5,303 nucleotides of DNA from Chloroflexota bacterium (GCA_016199325.1 JACQGW010000332.1:1-5303); one strand, 5' to 3'; positions 1 to 5,281 are shown, counted from the first letter of the stretch. Program-made: numbers and translations. Notes: generated by a model not told the origin, from the sequence alone.

Positions 1-37
1 GGCACGAGCCTCGCCCCTTGTCAAAACGCCAGCAACG

Positions 38-43
38 GGAGGA
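38..43 (+). promoter_or_regulatory. Shine-Dalgarno site for the M19 gene
   Basis: GGAGGA lies four bases before the ATG at 48. It supports that start over the in-frame TTG at 18 and the ATG at 60. The upstream promoter is outside the window. Confidence 0.65.
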
Positions 44-47
44 CCCG

Positions 48-1076
48 ATGACGCTCTCCATGCCATCGCTCCACGAGCGCGCCGCGCTGCTCCACAATCG
101 CTCCATCGTGATCGACGCGCTCGACGTCAGCCGCTTCGACGAGGCGCATTTCCGCAAGATGCAGGCGGGCGGCATCACCGCCGCCAACGTCACCGTCGTC
201 ATGCCCAGCCGGAACTTCCGCCAGGCGGTCGAGGGCATTCGCGACTTCGACCTGCTCGTCGAGCGCCACGCCGACCTCGTGATGCCCGTCCGAACGGTGG
301 CGGACATCGCCACCGCCAAGGCCGCCGGGAAGGTAGGCCTCATCTACGGCTTCCAGAACGCCGTCCCCATCGAGGGCGATCTGCGTCTGGTCAAGGTGTT
401 TCACAGCCTGGGCATCCGGATCATCCAACTGACGTACATGACGGCCAACTTCGTCGGCGACGGCTGCCTGGAGCCCCGCAACGGCGGGCTGACCATCTTC
501 GGCCGCGCCGTCGTACGTGAGTTGAACCGGACCGGCATCCTCATCGACCTCTCCCACGTCGGCGAGCGCACGACCCTCGACGCCGTCGACGCGGCGGAGT
601 CGCCCGTGGCGATCACCCACGCCTGTTGCCTGGGGCTGGTCGACAACCCGCGGAACAAGACAGACGAGGTGATCCGCGCCCTGGCCGCCCGCGGCGGCGT
701 GATGGGGATCACCAGCCACCCCAACTTCGTCTGCGACTTCGACCGCGAGGAGGCTCCGACGCTGGAGCAGTATCTCCGGCAGATCGACTACGTCGCCAAC
801 CTCGTCGGCGTCGACCACGTCGGCATCGGGATGGACTACGTCGACGGCCACGAGCCGAACTTCTCCGGCACGCCGGCCTGGGGCGGCACGCAGGCGCAGG
901 CCGACCGCAAGGTGCCGGGCCGAGCGGTCTGGCCGATGCCCTACGCCGTCGCCGATAGCTCGAAGATGCTGGAAGTGACGGAGGGACTGCTGGCCCGGGG
1001 CTACGCCGAGGACGACGTCCAGAAGGTCCTCGGCGGCAACTGGGTCCGGCTGTTCGGGCAGGTCTGGGGCGGTTAG
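48..1076 (+). CDS. M19-family (renal dipeptidase-like) metallohydrolase, divergent active site
   Basis: Predicted 342-residue cytoplasmic hydrolase of the M19 membrane dipeptidase family, a TIM-barrel fold of the amidohydrolase superfamily. Family hallmarks run in order: GLIYGFQN (residues 97-104), LGIRIIQLTYMTANFVGDGC (121-140), the metal-binding histidines in DLSHVG (His170) and ITHACC (His191), NPRNKTDE (200-207), the catalytic-type Asp in GIGMDY (Asp263) and the C-terminal GGNWVRLF signature (329-336). Two classical ligands are absent. The N-terminal HxD metal motif reads DALD (23-26), and the bridging Glu position reads Gln103 in GFQN. I recall the same changes in an annotated bacterial M19 subgroup, so this is probably a subfamily trait rather than decay. 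No signal peptide is visible. The ATG at 48 is preferred over TTG 18 because GGAGGA lies at 38-43. The substrate is unknown and dipeptidase activity is not assured. The last 181 bp are duplicated at 2715-2895. Confidence 0.9.
   Translation: MTLSMPSLHERAALLHNRSIVIDALDVSRFDEAHFRKMQAGGITAANVTVVMPSRNFRQAVEGIRDFDLLVERHADLVMPVRTVADIATAKAAGKVGLIYGFQNAVPIEGDLRLVKVFHSLGIRIIQLTYMTANFVGDGCLEPRNGGLTIFGRAVVRELNRTGILIDLSHVGERTTLDAVDAAESPVAITHACCLGLVDNPRNKTDEVIRALAARGGVMGITSHPNFVCDFDREEAPTLEQYLRQIDYVANLVGVDHVGIGMDYVDGHEPNFSGTPAWGGTQAQADRKVPGRAVWPMPYAVADSSKMLEVTEGLLARGYAEDDVQKVLGGNWVRLFGQVWGG
896..1076 (+). repeat. 3' end of M19 gene, direct-repeat copy 1
   Basis: This 181-bp stretch aligns without gaps to 2715-2895 at an offset of 1819. 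By hand count 24 positions differ, about 87% identity. The final 42 bases (1035-1076 and 2854-2895) are identical. Similarity ends at the TAG stop codon in both copies. This is the copy inside the intact gene. Confidence 0.9.
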
Positions 1077-1248
1077 TGGTGCATCCGGCAAGTCCCTCGC
1101 GGCTCTGGACAACTCCCGGTCTGTCATGCTGAGCCGCAGCGAAGCATCTCCCCGGCTCGAACCACCAGCGTCAGGGAGATGCTTCGCTGCGGCTCAGCAT
1201 GACAATGGACGGGTCAGTCAACCTGCAACGGACTTGCCGGATGCACCA
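1077..1248. repeat. Nested palindromic element (MITE- or REP-like)
   Basis: The outer arms are a perfect 19-bp inverted repeat: TGGTGCATCCGGCAAGTCC at 1077-1095 and its exact complement at 1230-1248. Inside lies a second perfect inverted repeat with arms at 1122-1152 and 1174-1204. The spacers between the arms (1096-1121 and 1205-1229) are only loosely complementary. There is no room for a transposase. The 172-bp size, the nested symmetry and the position exactly between two converging genes fit a non-autonomous mobile or interspersed repeat. The TGTCATGCTGAG edge of the inner repeat resembles repeats I recall from Chloroflexota genomes, which I could not check here. The element starts at the base after the M19 stop codon and ends seven bases before the DUF433 stop codon, so it could also separate the two transcripts. 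Confidence 0.8.
1122..1204. repeat. Perfect 31-bp inverted repeat (inner hairpin)
   Basis: The left arm 1122-1152 starts TGTCATGCTGAGCCGCAGCG. The right arm 1174-1204 is its exact reverse complement and ends CAGCATGACA. The loop is 21 bases (1153-1173). RNA from either strand would form a very stable hairpin. Neither side carries a T-run, so this is not a classical intrinsic terminator, though it could still end or stabilise transcripts of the two converging genes. Confidence 0.93.
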
Positions 1249-1255
1249 GTTGGTG

Positions 1256-1459
1256 TCAGCGGACATAGGTCCACACGGCCCGGATGTCCTCCGGCTCCAG
1301 GAGCGGGTGGTACTCGGCGAGAATCTCGGTCTCGGGGACGCCAGCGGCCAGCATCTCGAGGACGGCGTCGACGGTCAGGCGGCTGCCACGAATGGTGGGC
1401 TTGCCGAGCATGATCCTGGGGTTTGTGGTGATGCGTCTGAGCAGTTCCTTCTCGTCCAC
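1256..1459 (-). CDS. DUF433 family protein (antitoxin-like)
   Basis: Predicted 67-residue cytoplasmic protein of the DUF433 family. The family folds as a small helix-turn-helix-type domain and is often found beside PIN/DUF5615-type toxins. The signature is clear: RRITTNPRIMLGKPTIRGSR (residues 8-27), then LTVDAVLEMLAAGVPETEIL (28-47) and HPLLEPEDIRAVWTYVR at the C-terminus. The GTG start at 1459 is chosen because GGGAGGT lies ten bases upstream and the domain begins at once. Family members usually run about eight or more residues further, with an Ala-rich helix after the EDIRA motif. Here the stop codon comes early and lies seven bases from the palindromic element, so the 3' end may have been altered by its insertion. 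No toxin partner is visible on either side. A role as antitoxin or DNA binder is inferred from the family only. Confidence 0.85.
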   Translation of the reverse strand: MDEKELLRRITTNPRIMLGKPTIRGSRLTVDAVLEMLAAGVPETEILAEYHPLLEPEDIRAVWTYVR

Positions 1460-1469
1460 GGCAGACCCT

Positions 1470-1476
1470 ACCTCCC
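1470..1476 (-). promoter_or_regulatory. Shine-Dalgarno site for the DUF433 gene
   Basis: Read on the minus strand this is GGGAGGT, ten bases before the GTG at 1459. It decides the GTG start over longer readings that extend into phnA on the opposite strand. Confidence 0.65.
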
Positions 1477-1481
1477 TGGCA

Positions 1482-1509
1482 ATTATACTCCACACATGAT
1501 TGCGATCAA
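1482..1509 (-). promoter_or_regulatory. Sigma70-like promoter for the DUF433 gene
   Basis: On the minus strand TTGATC (1509-1504) is followed after 16 bases by a consensus TATAAT (1487-1482). Transcription would begin near 1475, giving a leader of only about 16 bases that starts at or within the Shine-Dalgarno sequence. The -35 hexamer lies inside the first codons of phnA. Motif inference only. Confidence 0.5.
1484..1489 (+). promoter_or_regulatory. -10 element for a probably leaderless phnA transcript
   Basis: TATACT ends six bases before the phnA ATG at 1496, so the usual initiation distance puts the first transcribed base at the A of the ATG. No Shine-Dalgarno sequence precedes this ATG on the plus strand; the CCTCCC there is the complement of the opposite gene's site. 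Both facts suit leaderless translation. I see no good -35 hexamer. The hexamer overlaps the minus-strand TATAAT of the DUF433 promoter. Confidence 0.45.
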
Positions 1510-2713
1510 CGGTCGCGCGTACCGGCTGCCTCGGCGCCCGACCGTCGCGATCACCGTGGACGGCGGCGGCCCCGATTATCTGGACGATGCGCTGGCGCGC
1601 CGGTTGATGCCGCGCCTTGCGGCGATGCTGGCGAGCGGCGGCGCCTATCACGTCGGACGGGGCCATATGCCGTCGCTCACGAACCCCAACAACCTCTCCA
1701 TCGTCACCGGAGCCCCGCCGGTCGTCCACGGCATCCCCGGCAACCATTACCTGAGCCCTACCGGCGCAGAGGTTCAGCTCATCGATCCCGCCTTCCTGCG
1801 GGCGCCGACCATCCACGCCGAGCTCCAGCGCGTCGGGGCCGCGGTCCTCTGTGTGACCGCCAAGGAGAAGCTGCGCCGGCTACTCGCGGCGGGCGGGGTG
1901 CCCGCGGTCAGCGCGGAGAGGGCGCACGAGCAGGCGCTGCCCGCCTTCAAGCTGGACGACGTGGTCGGGCTGGTCGGCCGGCCGAACCCCGGCCCCTACG
2001 AGTGGGACCTGAGCCACTACGCGCTGGAGATCGGCCTCGCCGTGAGTCGGGCGGTTGGCCCGCTCGACCTGCTGTACGTCTCGCTGACCGACTTCGTCCA
2101 GCACAAGCAGCCGCCGGGCGGCCCGTTGGCCGACCTGTTCTACCGCCGCTTCGACGAGCTGCTCGGGGAGTACCTGGATCTGGGCTACGTGGTCGGCATC
2201 ACCGCCGACCACGGCATGAACGCCAAGCAGCAGCCGGACGGCTCGCCGCGCGTGCACTACCTGGAAGACGTGCTCGACGCCGCCGGCATCCGCGACTACC
2301 ACGTTGTCCTGCCCATCACCGATCCCTACGTCGTCCACCACGGCGCCCTCGGCTCCTTCGCCTGGGTCCACCTGCCTCCCGCCGAGCGGGAGCGGGCTCG
2401 GGAGGTGCTGGCCGGCCTCGACGGCGTGGAGGAGGTGTACGTCCGGGAAGAGGCCGCCGCCATCTACGAGCACCCCATCGACCGGATCGGCGACCTCTCC
2501 GTCGCCGCCGATGCCCGCACCGCGCTGGGCAAGTCACGGGCGAAGCACGATCTCTCGGCGGTGGCGACCGGTCTTCGCTCGCACGGCGGCCGCCACGAGC
2601 AGATCGTCCCCATCGTCGTCAGCCACCCGCTCTCGCCCCGCTACGCGGCCTGGCACCAGCGGGGCGTGCAGAACAGCGATCTGCACGATCTGCTGCTCAA
2701 CGGCGTACGCTGA
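1496..2713 (+). CDS. phnA: Phosphonoacetate hydrolase
   Basis: Predicted 405-residue cytoplasmic, metal-dependent phosphonatase of the alkaline phosphatase superfamily (EC 3.11.1.2). It cleaves the C-P bond of phosphonoacetate to acetate and phosphate. The N-terminal INGRAYRLPRRPTVAITVDG is typical of PhnA. Visible active-site elements are Asp22 (VDGGGPDY), the nucleophile-type Thr62 in LTNPNNLSIVTG, Asn83 in GNHYL, Asp199 and His203 in TDFVQHK, Asp238-His239 in TADHGMN, and His367 in HGGRHEQ. The Lys pair in TAKEKL (Lys123, Lys125) corresponds to the residues thought to hold the substrate carboxylate, which favours phosphonoacetate hydrolase over generic nucleotide pyrophosphatases. Length is normal for the family. 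It stands alone, with no phosphonate transporter, LysR-type regulator or other phn gene in view. The start codon lacks a Shine-Dalgarno site and is probably leaderless. Its stop codon is one base from the M19 remnant at 2715. Confidence 0.9.
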   Translation: MIAINGRAYRLPRRPTVAITVDGGGPDYLDDALARRLMPRLAAMLASGGAYHVGRGHMPSLTNPNNLSIVTGAPPVVHGIPGNHYLSPTGAEVQLIDPAFLRAPTIHAELQRVGAAVLCVTAKEKLRRLLAAGGVPAVSAERAHEQALPAFKLDDVVGLVGRPNPGPYEWDLSHYALEIGLAVSRAVGPLDLLYVSLTDFVQHKQPPGGPLADLFYRRFDELLGEYLDLGYVVGITADHGMNAKQQPDGSPRVHYLEDVLDAAGIRDYHVVLPITDPYVVHHGALGSFAWVHLPPAERERAREVLAGLDGVEEVYVREEAAAIYEHPIDRIGDLSVAADARTALGKSRAKHDLSAVATGLRSHGGRHEQIVPIVVSHPLSPRYAAWHQRGVQNSDLHDLLLNGVR

Positions 2714-2714
2714 G

Positions 2715-2895
2715 GCAGGCCGACCGCATCATCCCCGGCCGGGCGGTCTGGCCGCTGCCGTTTGCCGTCGCCGACAGCACACAGGTGCCCGCGGTGACGG
2801 AGGGCCTGCTGGCCCGTGGCTACGCCGAAGACGACGTCCAGAAGGTCCTGGGTGGCAACTGGGTCCGGCTGTTCGGGCAGGTCTGGGGCGGTTAG
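2715..2895 (+). pseudogene. Truncated M19 dipeptidase remnant (C-terminal 59 codons)
   Basis: These bases encode, in a frame different from phnA, a match to residues 284-342 and the stop codon of the M19 protein at 48-1076. The match runs from QADR through PGRAVWPLPFAVADS to the family signature GGNWVRLFGQVWGG. Nine of 59 residues differ, all within the first 26 codons. The last 33 are identical and carry only five silent changes. The N-terminal five-sixths, including every metal-binding residue, is absent, and no start codon or Shine-Dalgarno site precedes the match. It is therefore a decayed paralogue that cannot be a working enzyme. Homology begins two bases after the phnA stop codon, which suggests a deletion joined phnA directly to the tail of a second M19 gene. 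Confidence 0.9.
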
Positions 2896-2932
2896 CGCGG
2901 TTCCGATAGAGCCTTTCTCGAAACTGCTCCAG

Positions 2933-2958
2933 GCCGATCAGCCCAGGATCTGATCGGC
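2933..2958. other. Small hairpin spanning the Uma2 stop codon
   Basis: GCCGATCA (2933-2940) and TGATCGGC (2951-2958) form a perfect 8-bp inverted repeat with a 10-base loop. It covers the last codons and stop of the minus-strand Uma2 gene and faces the end of the M19 remnant. No T-run follows on either strand, so a terminator role is only a possibility. An 8-bp palindrome of this kind can also occur by chance. Confidence 0.35.
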
Positions 2959-3498
2959 GGTGAGAACGAACTCGGGAAATGCCTGCGGGCTCAGGCGGTC
3001 CGTGCCTCGAATCGTGAAGAGCGTGCGATAGCCCTGCGGGCCGGGTTCGCGATAGACCGTGATAACCCTTGCGACCAGGTCAACCAACCACACTTCCGGG
3101 ATGCCGGCCTGAGCATAGAGCCGGACCTTGACCTCCCGATCGTACTGCACCGTGGTCTCGGCAACCTCGACCACCAGGAGGGCGTCCGCCGGGCCGGCGT
3201 CGACGGTGGCGTAAAAGTCCGGCCGGCGGCGCAGCAGGACGAGATCCGGCTGGGGCTCCGAGTCCTCGCGCAGCCGGAGGGCCCCCTGCACCCGGACGAT
3301 GACGCGATCGCCCAGACCTCGGACAGACCGATCGTTGAGACGATCAACAGCGGCCAGATGCCTCTTGCCAATCGGCGTCATGTCCACGATTTCCCCCTCA
3401 ATGAGCTCGACGCGGTCGTCCTCACCGAAGATGCCGGCCTCGCCCATCCGGCGGTATTCTACCACCGTGAAGCGGTGTTTCGTGATCGGAACCACCAT
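2938..3498 (-). CDS. Uma2 family (DUF820) PD-(D/E)XK nuclease-fold protein
   Basis: Predicted 186-residue cytoplasmic protein of the Uma2/DUF820 family, a restriction-endonuclease-like fold of unknown biological role that is abundant in Cyanobacteria and Chloroflexota. Family features in order are HRFTVVEYRRM (residues 8-18), RVELIEGEIVDMTPIGKRH (29-47), the core EPQPDLVLL with Asp85, LLVVEVAETT with Glu111, then YDREVKVRLYAQAGIPEVWLVDL (119-141), which contains the conserved Lys124 and Tyr128. The nuclease core thus looks intact and the length is normal. The ATG at 3498 is chosen because the domain starts immediately and a weak GGGGG ribosome-binding site lies six bases before it. The frame stays open for 50 more codons to a TTG at 3648, but that stretch shows no Uma2 features. 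Whether such proteins cut DNA is not established, and many appear as multi-copy genes. Confidence 0.9.
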   Translation of the reverse strand: MVVPITKHRFTVVEYRRMGEAGIFGEDDRVELIEGEIVDMTPIGKRHLAAVDRLNDRSVRGLGDRVIVRVQGALRLREDSEPQPDLVLLRRRPDFYATVDAGPADALLVVEVAETTVQYDREVKVRLYAQAGIPEVWLVDLVARVITVYREPGPQGYRTLFTIRGTDRLSPQAFPEFVLTADQILG

Positions 3499-3627
3499 CG
3501 CAGACCCCCATGCAGGTTGCCATTGTGCCGAATGAACTCCAGGCTGGTCGACCCCGAAGACCTTTTCCTGTGGAGCAACCCGCCGCTGGACCGTGAGCGT
3601 GCGAGCTACAGCATAGCACTTTCCCAG

Positions 3628-3636
3628 ATTGTACCA
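3628..3636 (-). promoter_or_regulatory. Possible extended -10 promoter for Uma2
   Basis: On the minus strand TGGTACAAT forms an extended -10 (TGn plus TACAAT), about 130 bases before the Uma2 start and just after the stop codon of the preceding gene. The nearest -35-like TTGACG (3648-3643) is only nine bases away, too close to pair with it. Weak support. Confidence 0.25.
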
Positions 3637-3644
3637 CATGGCCG

Positions 3645-4103
3645 TCAATGGGTCGGCCGATCTGGTGGAGGGGAAGCGCCTGCCTGGTCCCGCGGCATCC
3701 AGCCGCCGGTCACCCTGAAGTGCAGGACTTCCTTGAACTCGTACACACGCGCCAACATGTCCCGGGGCATGATCGGCGTCCGGGCGCTCTCTTTCCAGTC
3801 GGCGCGATCGAGAGTGCCAACAACAAGGTAGTCCTTGCCGACGACCTCGGGCTTGCGCTCTCCAAAGAAGGCGGCCAGAAACGCCTCGATCTCGTCCTGA
3901 TGTGCGATCAGCAGGTCACAGTACGGGCAGTAGCGGCAGGTCTTATTGAGCGCCAGCAGGTTCGCCGGTTCGACGTGGATCAGCAGCGGGAGCTTCCGCA
4001 GCCGGGTCTTGCCCTCACACTTCGGACAGCGCGTACAGCGCATGTCCTGATACGGATTGAGAAAGAACTTGTAGCGGGGTGGCTTGTTGCTCAGCCGTGC
4101 CAT
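3645..4103 (-). CDS. Uncharacterised protein with two CxxCxxC clusters (zinc-ribbon-like)
   Basis: Predicted 152-residue soluble protein that I cannot assign to a named family. Two cysteine clusters stand out: CTRCPKC (Cys23, 26, 29) and CRYCPYC (Cys56, 59, 62). They are separated by a basic-hydrophobic stretch, LRKLPLLIHVEPANLLALNK. Four of the six cysteines could form a zinc ribbon, and six could also suit two metal sites. The N-terminal MARLSNKPPRYKFFLNPYQD is basic and aromatic. A mixed region (DYLVVGTLDRADWKES) and a Pro-rich, probably disordered tail follow. I recall similar hypothetical proteins in Chloroflexota. The ATG at 4103 is preferred because an AGGAAAAGG sits seven bases upstream; the alternative GTG at 4133 has AAGGAG only three bases away. 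The gene diverges from the PHP gene and lies 146 bp upstream of Uma2 on the same strand. No function is claimed. Confidence 0.75.
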   Translation of the reverse strand: MARLSNKPPRYKFFLNPYQDMRCTRCPKCEGKTRLRKLPLLIHVEPANLLALNKTCRYCPYCDLLIAHQDEIEAFLAAFFGERKPEVVGKDYLVVGTLDRADWKESARTPIMPRDMLARVYEFKEVLHFRVTGGWMPRDQAGASPPPDRPTH

Positions 4104-4110
4104 ACGCTTG

Positions 4111-4119
4111 CCTTTTCCT
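4111..4119 (-). promoter_or_regulatory. Shine-Dalgarno site for the CxxCxxC gene
   Basis: On the minus strand AGGAAAAGG lies seven bases before the ATG at 4103. A TAGAAT -10-like hexamer at 4149-4144 would start transcription near 4137. That would leave almost no leader for the alternative GTG at 4133 but a normal one for the ATG at 4103. Confidence 0.45.
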
Positions 4120-4203
4120 GAGATGATCAGCACTCACTCCTTGATTCTACCGCGCTTGTGTGGCGCCCGCCATGCCGACGAGCCCGGTTTCATCTTCTCT
4201 GTC

Positions 4204-4232
4204 GTGCCAGGCGCGTTCGCACGTGGTAAGAT
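4204..4232 (+). promoter_or_regulatory. Sigma70-like promoter for the PHP gene
   Basis: GTGCCA (4204-4209, four of six matches to TTGACA) is followed after exactly 17 bases by TAAGAT (4227-4232). TGG directly before the -10 makes an extended -10. Predicted initiation near 4239 leaves a leader of about 35 bases that carries the ribosome-binding site. Confidence 0.5.
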
Positions 4233-4252
4233 AGGGCCGCAACCACTGTTAC

Positions 4253-4260
4253 GGAGGAGG
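4253..4260 (+). promoter_or_regulatory. Shine-Dalgarno site for the PHP gene
   Basis: GGAGGAGG lies 13 bases before the ATG at 4274, longer than the usual spacing. No better in-frame start lies closer to it, and the protein N-terminus fits the ATG. Confidence 0.5.
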
Positions 4261-4273
4261 AGCGAAGAAGCCG

Positions 4274-5281
4274 ATGGCTTTCTCGATCGGGAACCCCTAT
4301 CGTCAGGACGCCTCCTGGCGCTGGTATCGGGGCGAGCTGCACGCGCACAGCCTGCACAGCGACGGACAGTACATGCCCAACCAGTTGCGAGACATCTACC
4401 AGTCCCACGGCTACGACTTCCTCGCCCTTACGGACCACGATATGGCGGGCGACCAGAAGCCGCTGAGCGCCGATCGGGATGAGCAGCCGTACGTGCTCGA
4501 CCCCGGGCTGACCACCGACAGCTTCCTGACGATCCCGTCCTACGAGCACTCGATCCATCAGAACGGCGTCCAACTGGCCCACATCAACTGCATCAATGCG
4601 ACGCCGGGGCCGGCCGGCATCCATCGCCCGGTCCTGGATTTCCAGGGGGCCATCGATAAGGTGAACGCCGCCGGTGGCTTCGCCTTCTTCTGCCATCCCA
4701 ACGTCTACCCGGCCAGTCCGGACCTGCTCCGCCAGTGTCGCAACCTGACCGGCGTGGAGATCATGAACACCGGCTCGGTCCAGTACCGGACCACCTTCGC
4801 CGACCCGATCGGCTGGGGCGAGGCCACAACGCTGTGGGACGAGCTCCTGACCAGAGGCGACCGGCTCTGGGGGTACGCCAACTCCGACTTCCACTTCTTC
4901 CGGGAGGAGCAGCCCTGCCGGGCGTCGAACTACGTCTGCGCCCCGGCGTTGACCCGCCAGGCCATCGTCCAGCAGTTGATGGCCGGCAACTGCTACGCCT
5001 CGACGGGCATCACGTTCGAGGAGATCGCCGTCCGCGGCGCCGCCATCTCGCTCCGCGCCGAGCGGGCTGAGACGATCCGGTTCGTCGGCCGGGGCGGCAA
5101 GGTGCTCCACGAGGAGCGCGGCCCGTCGGCGAGCTACGAAGTCCAGGGTTTCGAGGGCTACGTCCGCGCCGTCTGCTGGAACCGTGAGCCCGTCCTGACC
5201 ATCGGGCGCCGGCTGCCGAGCTTCACGGAGCACGCCTGGACGCAGCCGTTCTTCGTCGCGGAGAATCCCGGGAACGCCTAA
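4274..5281 (+). CDS. PHP-domain metallohydrolase, CehA/McbA-like
   Basis: Predicted 335-residue cytoplasmic metal-dependent hydrolase of the PHP superfamily, most like the CehA/McbA group. That group was named after carbaryl ester hydrolases, though most members have unknown phosphoester or ester substrates. The metal ligands expected for a PHP trinuclear site are all visible: GELHAHSLHSDG (His23, His25, Asp30), TDHD (Asp54, His55), SYEHS (Glu91), LAHIN (His103), FCHPN (His141) and ANSDFHFF (Asp205, His207). The downstream AGNCYASTGITFEEI (residues 237-251) is the motif linking the PHP domain to the small C-terminal beta domain of this group. No signal peptide or membrane segment is seen. The gene is probably a single-gene transcript, diverging from the CxxCxxC gene across 170 bp. 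The 22 bases after the stop codon show nothing recognisable. The substrate cannot be read from the sequence. Confidence 0.92.
   Translation: MAFSIGNPYRQDASWRWYRGELHAHSLHSDGQYMPNQLRDIYQSHGYDFLALTDHDMAGDQKPLSADRDEQPYVLDPGLTTDSFLTIPSYEHSIHQNGVQLAHINCINATPGPAGIHRPVLDFQGAIDKVNAAGGFAFFCHPNVYPASPDLLRQCRNLTGVEIMNTGSVQYRTTFADPIGWGEATTLWDELLTRGDRLWGYANSDFHFFREEQPCRASNYVCAPALTRQAIVQQLMAGNCYASTGITFEEIAVRGAAISLRAERAETIRFVGRGGKVLHEERGPSASYEVQGFEGYVRAVCWNREPVLTIGRRLPSFTEHAWTQPFFVAENPGNA

Noticed and set aside
21..1127. Long minus-strand reading frame opposite the M19 gene
   Set aside because: It is the complement of a clear family-matching gene. Its composition (rich in Asp, Val, Ala, Arg) is typical of GC-rich antisense frames.
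1122..1204. CRISPR repeat or intrinsic terminator
   Set aside because: There is a single inverted pair, not an array, and no T-run follows the hairpin on either strand.
1077..1255. TGGTG at 1077-1081 and 1251-1255 as a target-site duplication of the palindromic element
   Set aside because: The left copy is part of the outer 19-bp arm and the right copy lies two bases beyond the opposite arm, so the geometry is asymmetric. Five GC-rich bases can recur by chance.
1199..1495. N-terminal extension of phnA back to an ATG at 1199
   Set aside because: The extra 99 codons overlap the palindrome and the antisense DUF433 gene, show no PhnA features, and the family N-terminus fits the ATG at 1496.
2002..2895. 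One 297-residue protein ending in the M19 tail
   Set aside because: Its first part is an out-of-frame shadow of phnA, very rich in Arg and Pro. Only the last 59 codons resemble a real protein, so it is a remnant and not a fusion gene.
3499..3648. N-terminal extension of Uma2 to a TTG at 3648 overlapping the upstream TGA
   Set aside because: The 50 extra residues are unlike Uma2, and the TTG has no good ribosome-binding site. The overlap with the preceding stop codon is suggestive of coupling but is probably chance.
4190..5233. Long minus-strand reading frame opposite the PHP gene
   Set aside because: It mirrors a gene with a full set of PHP metal ligands, and the translated sequence shows no domain.
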